Below the pieces are notes generated by a model. That model saw nothing but the letters and a program-made list of their open reading frames with translations, had not been told where the DNA came from and ran no database searches. Below, piece by piece: positions 8,792-18,023 of a stretch of 64,000 bases of DNA. How positions within the stretch are numbered: the stretch's first letter is position 1; each line of letters starts with the position of its first letter. The position numbers and the translations under genes were made by a program. The stretch covers positions 1-64,000 of the forward strand of contig NZ_JAGOLP010000011.1 in assembly GCF_017994015.1 (NCBI RefSeq). The letters are read 5' to 3'. The DNA comes from Ferrovibrio sp. Its GTDB lineage: Bacteria; Pseudomonadota; Alphaproteobacteria; Ferrovibrionales; Ferrovibrionaceae.

Positions 8792-9622
8792 ATGAACAAT
8801 GCGCAGCCTGGTGAATGGGTGCGGCTGCTGGCAGATACCACAGCCGGGGTGGAGGCTTTGCGCGCCCGGTTTGTGCGCCATAGCTATGATCGCCACAGCC
8901 ATGAAACCTATGCCATCGGCATGACCGAATGCGGCTCGCAGAGTTTCCGCTGTCGGGGCGCCATGCATCGCACCCGGCCAGGGGCGCTGATCCTGTTCAA
9001 TCCTGCCGAAGTGCATGACGGCCAGGCCACCGATGCCGGCGGCTTCACTTATCGCATGCTGTATCTGCCGGTGAGCGTATTACGTGATTTCGCTGCGGAG
9101 GTCGGTGCCGGCGATGCAAGCGAGCCGCTTTTTCTTCAGCCGCTGGTTCAGGATGTGGAAACCGCCGGCCTGGTGGCGGCGGTGTTTGACAGCATGGCGG
9201 CGCAGGGTGGCCGGCTGGGGCGCGATGAGGCCCTGCTGGCCATGCTCGGCCAGTTGCTCAAGCGCCATGCCGGGTTGCTGCCGGCCGTAATGCCGGGAGA
9301 GGCGCCAGGCCTGTATCGGGCTCGCGAACTTCTGGAATCCAGCCTGCTGGAGGATATCGGCATTGCCGATCTGGCGGCGGCGGCCGGTATCAGCCGGTTC
9401 CATCTGGCGCGCAGCTTTCGCAAACGCTATGGCCTAAGCCCCAGTGAATATCGTCGCCAGCAAAGGCTGCGCGCGGCGCGGCGTTTGATCATTGCCGGGG
9501 CCGGGCTGGCCGAAGCGGCCGTGGCGGCCGGTTTTGTCGATCAGGCGCATTTCACCCGGCAATTCAAGGCTAGCTACGGCGTCAGCCCCGGCCGTTGGCG
9601 GAAAGCTGCAAGGCCGCAGTGA
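8792..9622 (+). CDS. AraC-family transcriptional regulator
   Basis: 276-residue regulator. The N-terminal half is a cupin-type AraC_binding domain (HSYDRHSHETYAIGM, then LILFNPAEVHDGQ). The C-terminal hundred residues hold the two AraC helix-turn-helix motifs: IADLAAAAGISRFHLARSF and LAEAAVAAGFVDQAHFTRQF. The start was chosen at MNNAQPGEW because the cupin begins just after it; an in-frame ATG 17 codons upstream is less likely. The likely target is the divergent DUF2000 gene. Its final 41 bases overlap the panE-like gene. Confidence 0.9.
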   Translation: MNNAQPGEWVRLLADTTAGVEALRARFVRHSYDRHSHETYAIGMTECGSQSFRCRGAMHRTRPGALILFNPAEVHDGQATDAGGFTYRMLYLPVSVLRDFAAEVGAGDASEPLFLQPLVQDVETAGLVAAVFDSMAAQGGRLGRDEALLAMLGQLLKRHAGLLPAVMPGEAPGLYRARELLESSLLEDIGIADLAAAAGISRFHLARSFRKRYGLSPSEYRRQQRLRAARRLIIAGAGLAEAAVAAGFVDQAHFTRQFKASYGVSPGRWRKAARPQ

Positions 9623-10523
9623 TGAAGCCATGCGTTGGCGCCGGAACGCCAAGTTCGCCGCCAAGCCGCGCCACGGTGCCGGACAGCCAGGGTAGTTCCA
9701 GCCGGTTGCCGCGCTCCAGGTCGCCGAGCATGGAGGATTTGGTGCCGGCCGGCATCTTCTCGGTGGCAGCCAGGGTCTTGGCGGCATGGTCTGCGGCCAG
9801 CGCCACGCCCTGGGCGCGTGCCACAGCGCAGGCTTCCTCCAGTGCTGCCAGATAAAGCGCGCGTGTCTGCGGTTCGGCCAGGATCGGGCCGATGGCGCTG
9901 CGGGTCAGCGCGGTGATGCCGGAGAAGCTGGCCAGGAAGACATATTTCTCCCAGATGGCGCGCTGGATATCGGCAGGGACCACCAGATCAACCCCGGCAG
10001 TTTTGGCAATGGCAGCAAAATCGCTCAAGCATTGGCCCAACATCGGATTCTGTCCTGGCTGCACTTCGCCAAGCTGGAGGCGGGCCAGGCTGCCGGTATG
10101 TTTGATCACGCCGGGCCGATCGATGATGGCGGCGATCATCGCCACGCCGCCCAAGGTGCGGGCTGCGCCATAGGCGGCGCTCACCTTGCCCACCGCTTCG
10201 ATGCCGTTTTGCAGCGACACGATGGCGGTATGCTCGCCCACCAGCGGCCGCGCCGCTGCCAGCGCGGCATCGGTATCCCATAATTTCACCGCCACCAGCA
10301 CCAGATCAACCGGGCCGCCCAGGCTGGCCGCATCATCGCTGGCGCGTACCTTCACGCCGCTCAGCGGTCGCACGCTGCTTTCAATGCTGAGGCCGTTCTC
10401 TTGCAGGGCCTTGAGATGCGCGCCGCGCGCCACAAACACCACATCAACGCCCGCCGCTGCCAGCAGGCCGCCAAAATAGCCGCCCACACCGCCCACACCA
10501 ATCACTGCGATCCGCATGTTCAT
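9582..10523 (-). CDS. Ketopantoate reductase-family protein (2-dehydropantoate 2-reductase)
   Basis: NADPH-dependent reductase family that converts ketopantoate to pantoate in pantothenate synthesis. 313 residues: Rossmann motif GVGGVGGYFGG at the N terminus, VKLWDTDAAL, and the C-terminal helical domain with KYVFLASFSGITAL and GTKSSMLGDLERGNRLEL, which carries the conserved Lys and Ser. Its ATG overlaps the TGA of the upstream TIGR02466 gene (ATGA, four bases), so the two are co-translated. Many genomes have several paralogues of this family, so I do not assign panE firmly. Confidence 0.85.
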   Translation of the reverse strand: MNMRIAVIGVGGVGGYFGGLLAAAGVDVVFVARGAHLKALQENGLSIESSVRPLSGVKVRASDDAASLGGPVDLVLVAVKLWDTDAALAAARPLVGEHTAIVSLQNGIEAVGKVSAAYGAARTLGGVAMIAAIIDRPGVIKHTGSLARLQLGEVQPGQNPMLGQCLSDFAAIAKTAGVDLVVPADIQRAIWEKYVFLASFSGITALTRSAIGPILAEPQTRALYLAALEEACAVARAQGVALAADHAAKTLAATEKMPAGTKSSMLGDLERGNRLELPWLSGTVARLGGELGVPAPTHGFITAALQLSANGRG

Positions 10524-11176
10524 GTTCCCTTGCCGCGTTTGCCGCCAGCCGGCGGCGCCTGTTCCCAGGCATAGTTGAAGCTGATCGAAACCCGCTCGCC
10601 TTTCACATCGCTGGCCGGCACTTCATGGCGCAGCCAGCTTTCAAACAGCACCAGATGGCCGGCCCGGGCGCGATGCGTCACAAACGGGCGCTTCGCCGCC
10701 GGTGCGTCAGCGCGGCGCGGCGGCGCTGCCATCAGCAGGACCAGGCGCGGATCTTCAAATTTCAGCGGCGCTGCGCCACGCGGGGTCTGCACATAATAGG
10801 TGCCGCTGATGAAGGAGAGCGGATGCAGATGCGAGCCATGCATCACCTGGGCTGGCATGATATTGACCCAGCAATCGGTCATCATCAGGCGGCGGCCACG
10901 CATATCGTAATCCAGTGCCTTGGCATAGCGTTGCGCATGTGGGCGCAAGGCGCGCTCCAATTCGGCGAAAAGCGGCGAAATCAGGTGCAGCCGGCAATGG
11001 CTGCCATAGGATGTGTAGCCGCCGAGATAGTTTTTTTCGCTCCAGGCCTGGCCGGCGCCATCGGCATCGGCCAGGGCCATGCTTTCATCCAGCAGGCGCT
11101 GGTTAAGCAACGCCACCCCCTTGGGTTTCAGGGCGGCGGCGTAGATTTGGGTCGGGAACAGGCTGCGTATCGACAT
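10520..11176 (-). CDS. TIGR02466-family putative 2OG-Fe(II) oxygenase
   Basis: 218-residue protein of the TIGR02466 family, related in fold to 2-oxoglutarate/iron oxygenases. Candidate metal and cosubstrate residues are His118 in SHLHPLSF, His184 in WLRHEVP and Arg195 before VSISFNYAW. The segment SGTYYVQTP is typical. Substrate unknown; in related proteins hydroxylation of an amino acid or small molecule is suspected. First gene of a two-gene unit with the ketopantoate reductase-like gene, joined by a four-base overlap. Divergent from the DUF4197 gene. Confidence 0.82.
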   Translation of the reverse strand: MSIRSLFPTQIYAAALKPKGVALLNQRLLDESMALADADGAGQAWSEKNYLGGYTSYGSHCRLHLISPLFAELERALRPHAQRYAKALDYDMRGRRLMMTDCWVNIMPAQVMHGSHLHPLSFISGTYYVQTPRGAAPLKFEDPRLVLLMAAPPRRADAPAAKRPFVTHRARAGHLVLFESWLRHEVPASDVKGERVSISFNYAWEQAPPAGGKRGKGT

Positions 11177-11265
11177 AGCTTGGTTTTCCGCTCTGCGGCG
11201 GCACCTGTCAACCGATGCCGGCTTGGGTTAAACTGGTTCAAGGACAAACCCGGGAGTGAAATGCC

Positions 11266-12018
11266 ATGCGTCGCCTTGCCATCGCCGTTGCCATGCTGGT
11301 GCTGACCGCGCTGCCCGCGCAAGCGCAGATGCTGGCGCAGTTTAATCTGCCGAAGAATCTGCCGGGTAATCTGGGCAGCAGCATTCCTGGTTTGGGCGGC
11401 ACGGGTTCGGCGGGCAAGCTCAGCGATGCCGATGCCACAGCCGGTTTGCGTGAGGCGCTTAAGGTGGCCGCCGAGCGCACGGTGGGCCAGGTCGGCAAGG
11501 CTGATGGTTATCTCAAGGACCCGGCGATCCGCATTCCGCTGCCCGGCATGCTGGCCAAGGGCAAGACCCTGTTGCAGGCGGTGGGCGGCGCCGGATTGGT
11601 GGACGATCTGGAAACCCGCATGAACCGTGCGGCCGAAGCGGCGGCGCCGAAAGCACGGGAGATTTTTGTCAAGGCGATCACGGATATGACCTTGCAGGAT
11701 GCCCAGGGCATCCTGAGCGGGCCACAGGATGCCGCCACGCAGTATTTCCGTCGCACCACCAACCAGCCGTTGACCAGCGCGATGCGGCCGGTGATTGATG
11801 GCACGATGCGCGATGTGGGGGCGTTACAATCCTATCGTGCGGTAACGGATAAGCTGTCGGCCCTGCCTGGCGGCGGCGTTGGCGGCCTGGATATCACCGA
11901 CCATGTGCTGCAAAAGGCGCTGGATGGCCTGTTTCACTATATCGCCCAAGAAGAGGCGGCAATCCGCAGCAATCCGGCGGCGCGCAGCACGGAATTGCTG
12001 AAAAAGGTTTTTGGCTGA
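11266..12018 (+). CDS. Exported DUF4197-domain protein
   Basis: 250-residue protein with a clear signal peptide cut after LPAQAQ. The mature part matches DUF4197: AGLREALKVAAERTVGQVGK, IRIPLP, a helical RMNRAAEAAAPKAREIF segment and PLTSAMRPVI. The family is periplasmic or lipoprotein-like and without known function. It stands alone on the plus strand, divergent from the TIGR02466 unit and 80 bases before an acyl-CoA dehydrogenase; no operon role can be inferred. Confidence 0.85.
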   Translation: MRRLAIAVAMLVLTALPAQAQMLAQFNLPKNLPGNLGSSIPGLGGTGSAGKLSDADATAGLREALKVAAERTVGQVGKADGYLKDPAIRIPLPGMLAKGKTLLQAVGGAGLVDDLETRMNRAAEAAAPKAREIFVKAITDMTLQDAQGILSGPQDAATQYFRRTTNQPLTSAMRPVIDGTMRDVGALQSYRAVTDKLSALPGGGVGGLDITDHVLQKALDGLFHYIAQEEAAIRSNPAARSTELLKKVFG

Positions 12019-12098
12019 GTTGACGTTGCGTCAGCATTTCGCCGCGTCGGTGAAAAGCCCTATAATCGCCCCAAGCAGAAAAATGCCGGGAGCAAGCC

Positions 12099-13307
12099 AT
12101 GGACCTGAATTTCTCGCCCGATGAACTGGCCTTCCAGGCCGAGGTGCGCAATTTCATTGCTGATAATTTCGACGACGAAATGCGTGCGGCCATGGCCCGC
12201 ACCCGCACCGGCTATATCGCCAAGCATCTGCATCAGCGCTGGCAGGAGCGGCTTTCGGCCAAGGGCTGGCTGGCGCCGAATTGGCCGGTGGAGCATGGCG
12301 GGCCGGGCTGGACGCCGACCGAGCGTTTCATTTACGAGCAGGAAATGAGTGCCGCCGGCGCGCCCATCGTGGTGCCATTCGGCCCGCGCATGCTGGCGCC
12401 GGTGATCATGAAATTCGGCACGCCGGAACAGAAGGCCAAGTATCTGCCCGATATTCTGGCCAGCCGGGTATGGTGGTGCCAGGGTTATTCCGAACCCGGC
12501 TCAGGGTCTGACCTGGCCTCGCTGCAAATGAAAGCCGAGGACAAAGGCGACCATTTTCTCTGCAATGGCAGCAAGATCTGGACCTCGGAAGCCCAGCATG
12601 CCGATATGATCTTCTGCTTGGTGCGCACGGCGCAGGGCAAGAAACCACAGGAAGGCATTTCCTTCCTGCTGATTGACATGAAATCGCCCGGCATCACCGT
12701 GGCGCCGATCATCACGCTTGATGAACCGGGGCCGCATATGCAGGAGGTCAACCAGGTTTTCTTCGACGATGTGAAAGTGCCGAAGGAAAATCTGGTCGGC
12801 GAACTGAACCAGGGCTGGATCTGCGCCAAATATCTGCTGGAATTTGAACGCGGCAATGCCTATTCCGGCAGTCTCAAGCGTGGCTTGAAGCATGTGCGCC
12901 GCATGGCCCGCGCTGAAGCGGGCGCACATGGCGCGCCCTTGATCGAGGATGCCGATTTTGCCGCCCGGCTGGCGCAATGCGAAATCGAGATCATGGCTTT
13001 GGAGATGACAGAGCTGCGTGTGCTGGGCCAGTTCAAGAGCGGCCAGAATGTTGGCGCGGCCTCGTCGCTGCTTAAGACTCGTGGCACTGAATTGCAGCAG
13101 ATGGTGACCGAACTGGCGGCCGAGGCGGCGGGCTATTATGCGCTGCCATTCTCGCCGCAGGTGGAAGGCTCAAACCAGCCCGGCATCGGCCCGGATTACA
13201 CCGATGGTGTGGCGCCGCGTTATCTGAACATGCGCAAGGTTTCGATCTATGCCGGCTCGAATGAAATCCAGCGCAACATCATGTCGAAACTGATTCTCGG
13301 CTTGTAG
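12099..13307 (+). CDS. Acyl-CoA dehydrogenase
   Basis: FAD-dependent alpha,beta-dehydrogenation of an acyl-CoA thioester, passing electrons to ETF. 402 residues with all three ACAD domains: N-terminal helices, the FAD/substrate motif GYSEPGSGSDLAS, the beta domain KIWTSEAQHADM, and C-terminal RKVSIYAGSNEIQRNIM. At the position where medium-chain enzymes have catalytic Glu (YEGT) this protein has Ala (YAGS). A Glu is present instead in LEFERGN, the helix used by isovaleryl/long-chain-type enzymes. It resembles the pimeloyl-CoA/FadE-like group (WWCQGYSEPG). RBS GGGAG lies upstream. The substrate is not determinable. Confidence 0.9.
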   Translation: MDLNFSPDELAFQAEVRNFIADNFDDEMRAAMARTRTGYIAKHLHQRWQERLSAKGWLAPNWPVEHGGPGWTPTERFIYEQEMSAAGAPIVVPFGPRMLAPVIMKFGTPEQKAKYLPDILASRVWWCQGYSEPGSGSDLASLQMKAEDKGDHFLCNGSKIWTSEAQHADMIFCLVRTAQGKKPQEGISFLLIDMKSPGITVAPIITLDEPGPHMQEVNQVFFDDVKVPKENLVGELNQGWICAKYLLEFERGNAYSGSLKRGLKHVRRMARAEAGAHGAPLIEDADFAARLAQCEIEIMALEMTELRVLGQFKSGQNVGAASSLLKTRGTELQQMVTELAAEAAGYYALPFSPQVEGSNQPGIGPDYTDGVAPRYLNMRKVSIYAGSNEIQRNIMSKLILGL

Positions 13308-13309
13308 TT

Positions 13310-14536
13310 TCAGGCGGCCTGGAAGCGGGTCCAGAAGCGGCTGCCCTGGCCTTCGATACTCTCGAAGCCGATGCTGCCGCCCATCGCTTCCACCAATCGT
13401 TTGCTCAGCGCAAGCCCAATGCCGGTGCCAGGAATGTTGCCGCTTTCGCGGCCCAGGCGATTGAACATCTGAAATGTCTCGCCCTGGCGCGCCGCTGGTA
13501 TGCCCGTACCGGTATCGGCGACATAGAGCAGCACCCGGCCATCCTCATCATGCTCACATCCCACCTCGATGGCGCCGTCTGGGCGATTATACAGGATGGC
13601 ATTGCGGATCAGGTTGCCCAGCACCTGGTTCAGATGCTGAGGATCAAGTTTCAGGTTGCAGGTGCGATTGCAGATATGGAAGCCGATTTCCAGGCCATGC
13701 TGATGGGCCAGCGCGCGATGCCGCTCGACTGCCTGTAGCAACACCTGCTCCACGTCGATCCGCGCCATCTGTGGTGCAACATTGCGGCGCTCAAGCGCAG
13801 CCATGTCCATGATGCCGCTGACCAACCGCAGGATGTCGCCGCCGCCGCGCCGGATTGCATGCAGATAATCGCGCTGCGATTCGTTGAGCGGCCCCACTAC
13901 ATTTTCGCTGAGTAATTCGGAGAAGCCGAGCACGGCATTCAGCGGGGTGCGGAATTCATGGTTGATTGAATTCAGCAGCAGGTTTTGCGCCTGCTCGGCC
14001 CTCGCTCGGGCCTCGGCATGCTGCTTGGCATCAAGCTGCTGCTTGTGCAATTCGATCTCGTCGCTCGCCAGCAAGGCCAGTTGTGCCAGCAGGCCAAGCT
14101 GGTGCTGACTGATCTGGCGCGGCACAGTGTCGATCACGCAAAGTACGCCAATGCGATGACCATCTGCCGCCTTGATCGGCATGCCGGCATAAAACCGTAT
14201 GAAAGGCACATCCAGCACCAGCGGATTGGTGGCAAAACGTGGATCAGCCAGCGCATCCTCAACCACAAAGGCCGCATCATCCATGATGGCATGGGCGCAG
14301 AAGGCTATGCAGCGACTGGTTTCTGTCGTTTCCAGGCCGCGATGGGATTTGAACCATTGCCGTTTTTCATCCACCAGCGAAACCACCGCAATCGGCGCCT
14401 CGATCAACTCGGCGGTCAGTTTCGTCAGGCGCTCGAAGCGCGGATCGATGCTGGTATCGAGTATGCGATAGCTGCGCAGGCTGGCCAATCGCTCGGCCTC
14501 ATTCTGCGGGATCGGGTAGGATGGGTTTTGGTTCAT
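13310..14536 (-). CDS. GAF-domain sensor histidine kinase
   Basis: Soluble sensor kinase of 408 residues with no membrane helix. An N-terminal GAF domain (about 20-165, with LDTSIDPRFERLT, SLVDEKRQWFKS and GVLCVIDTVPRQ) is followed by a short coiled coil and HisKA with NSINHEFRTPLNAVLGF, then the ATPase domain with GNLIRNAILYNRP, VADTGTGIP and GTGIGLALSKRLVEAMGG. No receiver domain or partner regulator is adjacent. The start at MNQNPSYPIP matches where GAF-kinases of this type begin; the open frame extends 39 codons further up without family similarity. It ends two bases from the acyl-CoA dehydrogenase stop. Confidence 0.9.
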   Translation of the reverse strand: MNQNPSYPIPQNEAERLASLRSYRILDTSIDPRFERLTKLTAELIEAPIAVVSLVDEKRQWFKSHRGLETTETSRCIAFCAHAIMDDAAFVVEDALADPRFATNPLVLDVPFIRFYAGMPIKAADGHRIGVLCVIDTVPRQISQHQLGLLAQLALLASDEIELHKQQLDAKQHAEARARAEQAQNLLLNSINHEFRTPLNAVLGFSELLSENVVGPLNESQRDYLHAIRRGGGDILRLVSGIMDMAALERRNVAPQMARIDVEQVLLQAVERHRALAHQHGLEIGFHICNRTCNLKLDPQHLNQVLGNLIRNAILYNRPDGAIEVGCEHDEDGRVLLYVADTGTGIPAARQGETFQMFNRLGRESGNIPGTGIGLALSKRLVEAMGGSIGFESIEGQGSRFWTRFQAA

Positions 14537-14679
14537 GGTCGGGAGCGTCTCTGTTGCCTGCGCCTTTCCTACCCTAGGAATGCGGGTATTTCGCGTTACT
14601 TTGCGCTCATGCCGATAAAGATTTGCCGAATGTGTTGGATCATCTCCAATCACGGTAAAAGCCTGGTAAATGCTCTCGT

Positions 14680-14694
14680 GTAACAGCCTGTTAC
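14680..14694. promoter_or_regulatory. Inverted repeat between kinase and DUF1217 genes
   Basis: gtaaca-gcc-tgttac is a perfect 6-bp inverted repeat in the 209-base divergent region, 52 bases before the DUF1217 ATG. It is followed by cgtaac and an AT-rich stretch (aatatataac) that could hold a -10 element. It is a possible operator; no regulator is identified. Confidence 0.35.
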
Positions 14695-14745
14695 CGTAAC
14701 AATATATAACTCCGGCCTTCTGCCTGCTCTGGTTAGGCTGGCGGC

Positions 14746-16173
14746 ATGGAACTTGATCTCAGCCTGCTCTATTCAAGCAGCGCCAGCAGCAGCGGCAACA
14801 GCAGCTCTGCGCTGGCAATGTACAAGAAGCTGCAACAGACTGCGGCAGCCAATGAAAGCAGCGGCAGTAGCAACGGCGATGCCGCCGCGCTGCAAGAGCA
14901 GATACGGCAGATGAACAATGCCGCAATCCGCGTGCGCAATGCGCAATACAAGCAGGATAATGCGGTTGTTGCCAATGATGCACTCTATTTCCAGAACCGC
15001 GCCGCCTCGGCTGAAACGGTTGACGAACTGATCAATGATGATCGTTTCCTACGCGTGCTGGCTGAAGCCAACGGCATGAGCGATCTATACCTGAGCAACA
15101 AGCAGCGCCTGAAGGATGTGCTGAGCAGTGATCTCAATGATCTCAATTCGGTGGCGCGCCAGGGCAGCACCAAGGAATTGGAACTGGCGAAGAAATACAA
15201 TTTCGGCGCCAGCGGGGATCTCACTGATCTGAACGGCAATCTTGTTGGCTATGATGCAGCCGGTGTTTTGAGTAACAGCGCCAATGTGGAGCAAGCCTTG
15301 CCGGCCGGCCTGGCCAAGCTGCGCAATGTGGCGCTCAGCCTGAACGGCCAGGCGGTGCTGAATAGCAGCGGCGCCATCGTCAGCAATGGCAATCTGGCCA
15401 GCAGCGATGCCGCCAGCTTCAGCAGCAGCAAGACGAAGGTTTTGTTGAGCGAAACTGCCGCGCCCAGCACCAGTGAAGCCGATGCGGCCTATGAGTTTGA
15501 CGGCCAGGACTATCAGATATTCATCAAGCGCAGTGATGTGCAGCGGGAAGTGACATATTTTGAGGAGACTATCGGCAGCATCAAGTCGATTGATGACCTC
15601 TTCGCCAACCGGCGCCTGCTCGGCTTTGTGCTCAGCGCCTATGACCTGGAGGGTGAGGAGCAGAATCTGGGCAAGATCCGCAAGATCTTGGAAAGTGATC
15701 TGAGCGATGTGAATTCACTGGCCAATCGCTTCAGCGATAGCCGCTTCCTGACCCTGGCCAAAGACATGAATATGGCGGTGGCCGGCACCAGTACGCTGAC
15801 CTCTGACAGTATGAGCAAGACGCTGGTGGAGAAATACCAGCGGCTGGAATATGAGCGCCATCTTGACGAAGAGGCGCCAGGCGTGCGTGCTGCCATTGAA
15901 TTTGGCCGCCGGATCAAGGATGCCACATCCACGGTCAGCCTGCTGGCTGATTCGGTGATGCGCGAGGTGGTGACGGTGGCGAATGCGATCCCGCAGGAAA
16001 TCGCCTACCAGGAAGAGGATGCCCAGGTGGCGGCAGTGGAGGCCAAGGTTGACCTGGCGGAGTTGAAAAGCGACAGCAACGCAGTGGAAAAGTTGGTTTC
16101 GCGCTATCTGGTGCTGAAAGACAGCGGTTCCAGCAGCGGTTCGCAAAGCTATTTGCTCAATTTGTTCTCATAG
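14746..16173 (+). CDS. DUF1217-domain protein, probably flagellum-associated
   Basis: 475-residue protein with no signal peptide or membrane helix. The N-terminal 55 residues are Ser/Ala/Gln rich, then helical. DUF1217 homology is present twice: residues 91-152 (TVDELINDDRFLRVLAEANG onward) and 281-343 (SIDDLFANRRLLGFVLSAYD onward) align with each other, sharing a Leu-Ser-Asp-Leu-Asn/Ser-Asp-Val/Leu-Asn-Ser pattern. DUF1217 genes are usually found in alphaproteobacterial flagellar clusters; here no flagellar genes adjoin. Role is therefore inferred. Serine-rich flexible regions also occur at 205-245 and at the C terminus. Confidence 0.8.
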   Translation: MELDLSLLYSSSASSSGNSSSALAMYKKLQQTAAANESSGSSNGDAAALQEQIRQMNNAAIRVRNAQYKQDNAVVANDALYFQNRAASAETVDELINDDRFLRVLAEANGMSDLYLSNKQRLKDVLSSDLNDLNSVARQGSTKELELAKKYNFGASGDLTDLNGNLVGYDAAGVLSNSANVEQALPAGLAKLRNVALSLNGQAVLNSSGAIVSNGNLASSDAASFSSSKTKVLLSETAAPSTSEADAAYEFDGQDYQIFIKRSDVQREVTYFEETIGSIKSIDDLFANRRLLGFVLSAYDLEGEEQNLGKIRKILESDLSDVNSLANRFSDSRFLTLAKDMNMAVAGTSTLTSDSMSKTLVEKYQRLEYERHLDEEAPGVRAAIEFGRRIKDATSTVSLLADSVMREVVTVANAIPQEIAYQEEDAQVAAVEAKVDLAELKSDSNAVEKLVSRYLVLKDSGSSSGSQSYLLNLFS

Positions 16174-16301
16174 CTTCCCTGTATTGGCGATTTGACGCCG
16201 GGCCACGAAAAGCCTACAAGTCCGCTCCCGCAGGCGTTTTGCCTGCCCTGATGCCCGGCTTTGCCGGTGCGTATCGCGTGGATTGCCCGAAAGTTTCGAC
16301 C

Positions 16302-18023
16302 ATGAATACCTATGATAGCGTGACGCCGGCTTTGGCCCGGGCGTTGGCGGCGCGTGGCTATGAAAGCCTGACGCCGGTGCAGCAGGCCGTGATTGCCGCC
16401 GATGCCGATGGCCGCGACCTGCTGGTTTCGGCGCAGACCGGCTCCGGCAAAACCGTGGCTTTTGGCCTGGCGATGGCGCCCACCATGCTGAACGGCGCCG
16501 AGCGCTTTGAGCGCGGCAGCCTGCCGCTGGGCCTGGTGGTGGCGCCGACGCGCGAACTGGCCTTGCAGGTCTGCCGCGAACTGGAATGGCTGTATGAATC
16601 GACCGGTGCCCGGGTGGCATCCTGCGTCGGCGGCATGGATATGCGCCAGGAGCGTCAGGTTCTGTCTGGTGGCGCGCATCTGGTGGTGGGCACACCTGGC
16701 CGTTTGCGTGATCATATCGAGCGCGGCTCGCTGGATATCGGCTCGTTGCGCGCCGTGGTGCTCGACGAAGCCGACGAGATGCTTGATCTCGGCTTCCGCG
16801 AGGACCTGGAATATATCCTGGATGCCGCGCCGCAGCAGCGCCGTACATTGCTCTTCTCGGCCACCGTGCCGCAGCCGATTGCCGCCCTGGCCAAGCGTTT
16901 CCAGCGTGATGCGCTGCGCATTTCCACCGTGCAGGAACGGGCGCCGCATGGCGATATCGAATATCGCGCCTTGCAGGTGGCGCCGAGCGAGCGCGAGAAT
17001 GCCATCATCAATGTTCTGCGCTATTTCGATGCGCGCGGCGCCATGGTGTTCTGCGCCACCCGCATGGGGGTGAACCATCTCAGCGCCCGCCTGGCCAATC
17101 GCGGTTTCGATGTGGTGGCGCTGTCGGGTGAGCTGACCCAGAATATCCGCAGCCAGGCGCTGCAATCGATGCGCGATGGTCGCGCCCGCATTTGTGTTGC
17201 CACCGATGTGGCGGCGCGCGGCATCGATCTGCCGGAACTTGATCTGGTGATCCATGCCGATCTGCCGGCCAACCGCGAGGCTTTGCTGCATCGCTCCGGC
17301 CGCACCGGTCGCGCAGGGCGCAAGGGGCTTTGTGTGCTGATGGTGCCGCATAACCGGCGCCAGACCGCGCAGCGCCTGATCGGCGCGGCCAATATCCGGG
17401 CTGAATGGGGCAAGCCGCCCAGCGCCACCGAAGTGGCGGCGCAGGATCGTCAGCGCATTCTCAATGATGCTACACTCAGCGCGCCGCTGGCACCGGAAGA
17501 AGCCGAGTTTGCCCGTGACCTGCTGGCGCTGCACAGCCCGGAACAGATTGCCGCTGCCTATCTGCGTTTGCAGCAGGCCAACCGGCCGGCGCCGGAGGAA
17601 TTGCTGGAAGCCCTGCCCGAGCCGCGCCTGCGCGATGCGCCACAGGGCCGCTCCGGCGAGCCAAGGCCGTCGCGCGAGAGTTTTGCCGGCGGCGCCTGGT
17701 TCAGCATTTCAGCCGGCCATAAGCAGAATGCCGAACCGCGCTGGCTGCTGCCGCTGATCTGCCGTGTGGGCCATCTCACCAAGCGTGATATTGGCGCCAT
17801 CAAGGTATTCCATGGCGAAAGCCATTTCGAGGTGGCGGCCGATGCCGCCGAGCGTTTCTGGGACCAGATCGAGCGCCATGGCACCGGCGAAAATCTGCGC
17901 ATCGCCAGGCTGCAACAGCCCGGCCAGGTGGCGGATGCGCCGAAGCCGAAGAAGCTGAAAAAGCCGGATTGGGACAAGCAGAACAAGAAGAAGTTCCGCA
18001 AGCCGGCTCAAGACAGGGCTTGA
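16302..18023 (+). CDS. DEAD-box RNA helicase (DbpA/CsdA-like)
   Basis: ATP-dependent RNA helicase of 573 residues for rRNA maturation or RNA turnover. Motifs in order: Q motif LTPVQQAVI, AQTGSGKT, PTRELALQ, TPGRL, DEAD as VLDEADEMLDLGF, SAT, then VATDVAARGIDLPELD and HRSGRTGRAGR. Beyond the core is a DbpA-type RNA-binding domain (about 475-540, ICRVGHLTKRDIGAIKVF) and a Lys-rich tail (PKKLKKPDWDKQNKKKFRK). I chose MNTYDSVTP as the start because the Q motif follows directly. The 3' end overlaps the convergent amidase by 16 bases. Confidence 0.93.
   Translation: MNTYDSVTPALARALAARGYESLTPVQQAVIAADADGRDLLVSAQTGSGKTVAFGLAMAPTMLNGAERFERGSLPLGLVVAPTRELALQVCRELEWLYESTGARVASCVGGMDMRQERQVLSGGAHLVVGTPGRLRDHIERGSLDIGSLRAVVLDEADEMLDLGFREDLEYILDAAPQQRRTLLFSATVPQPIAALAKRFQRDALRISTVQERAPHGDIEYRALQVAPSERENAIINVLRYFDARGAMVFCATRMGVNHLSARLANRGFDVVALSGELTQNIRSQALQSMRDGRARICVATDVAARGIDLPELDLVIHADLPANREALLHRSGRTGRAGRKGLCVLMVPHNRRQTAQRLIGAANIRAEWGKPPSATEVAAQDRQRILNDATLSAPLAPEEAEFARDLLALHSPEQIAAAYLRLQQANRPAPEELLEALPEPRLRDAPQGRSGEPRPSRESFAGGAWFSISAGHKQNAEPRWLLPLICRVGHLTKRDIGAIKVFHGESHFEVAADAAERFWDQIERHGTGENLRIARLQQPGQVADAPKPKKLKKPDWDKQNKKKFRKPAQDRA

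Noticed and set aside
12020..12065. TTGACG and TATAAT as a promoter for the acyl-CoA dehydrogenase gene
   Set aside because: The boxes are 34 bases apart, far from the usual 17. The TATAAT alone may be a -10, but it is not enough to call.
16149..17534. A 461-codon open frame on the minus strand
   Set aside because: It is antisense to the DEAD-box helicase, whose motifs are all intact on the plus strand. No ribosome site or homology supports it.
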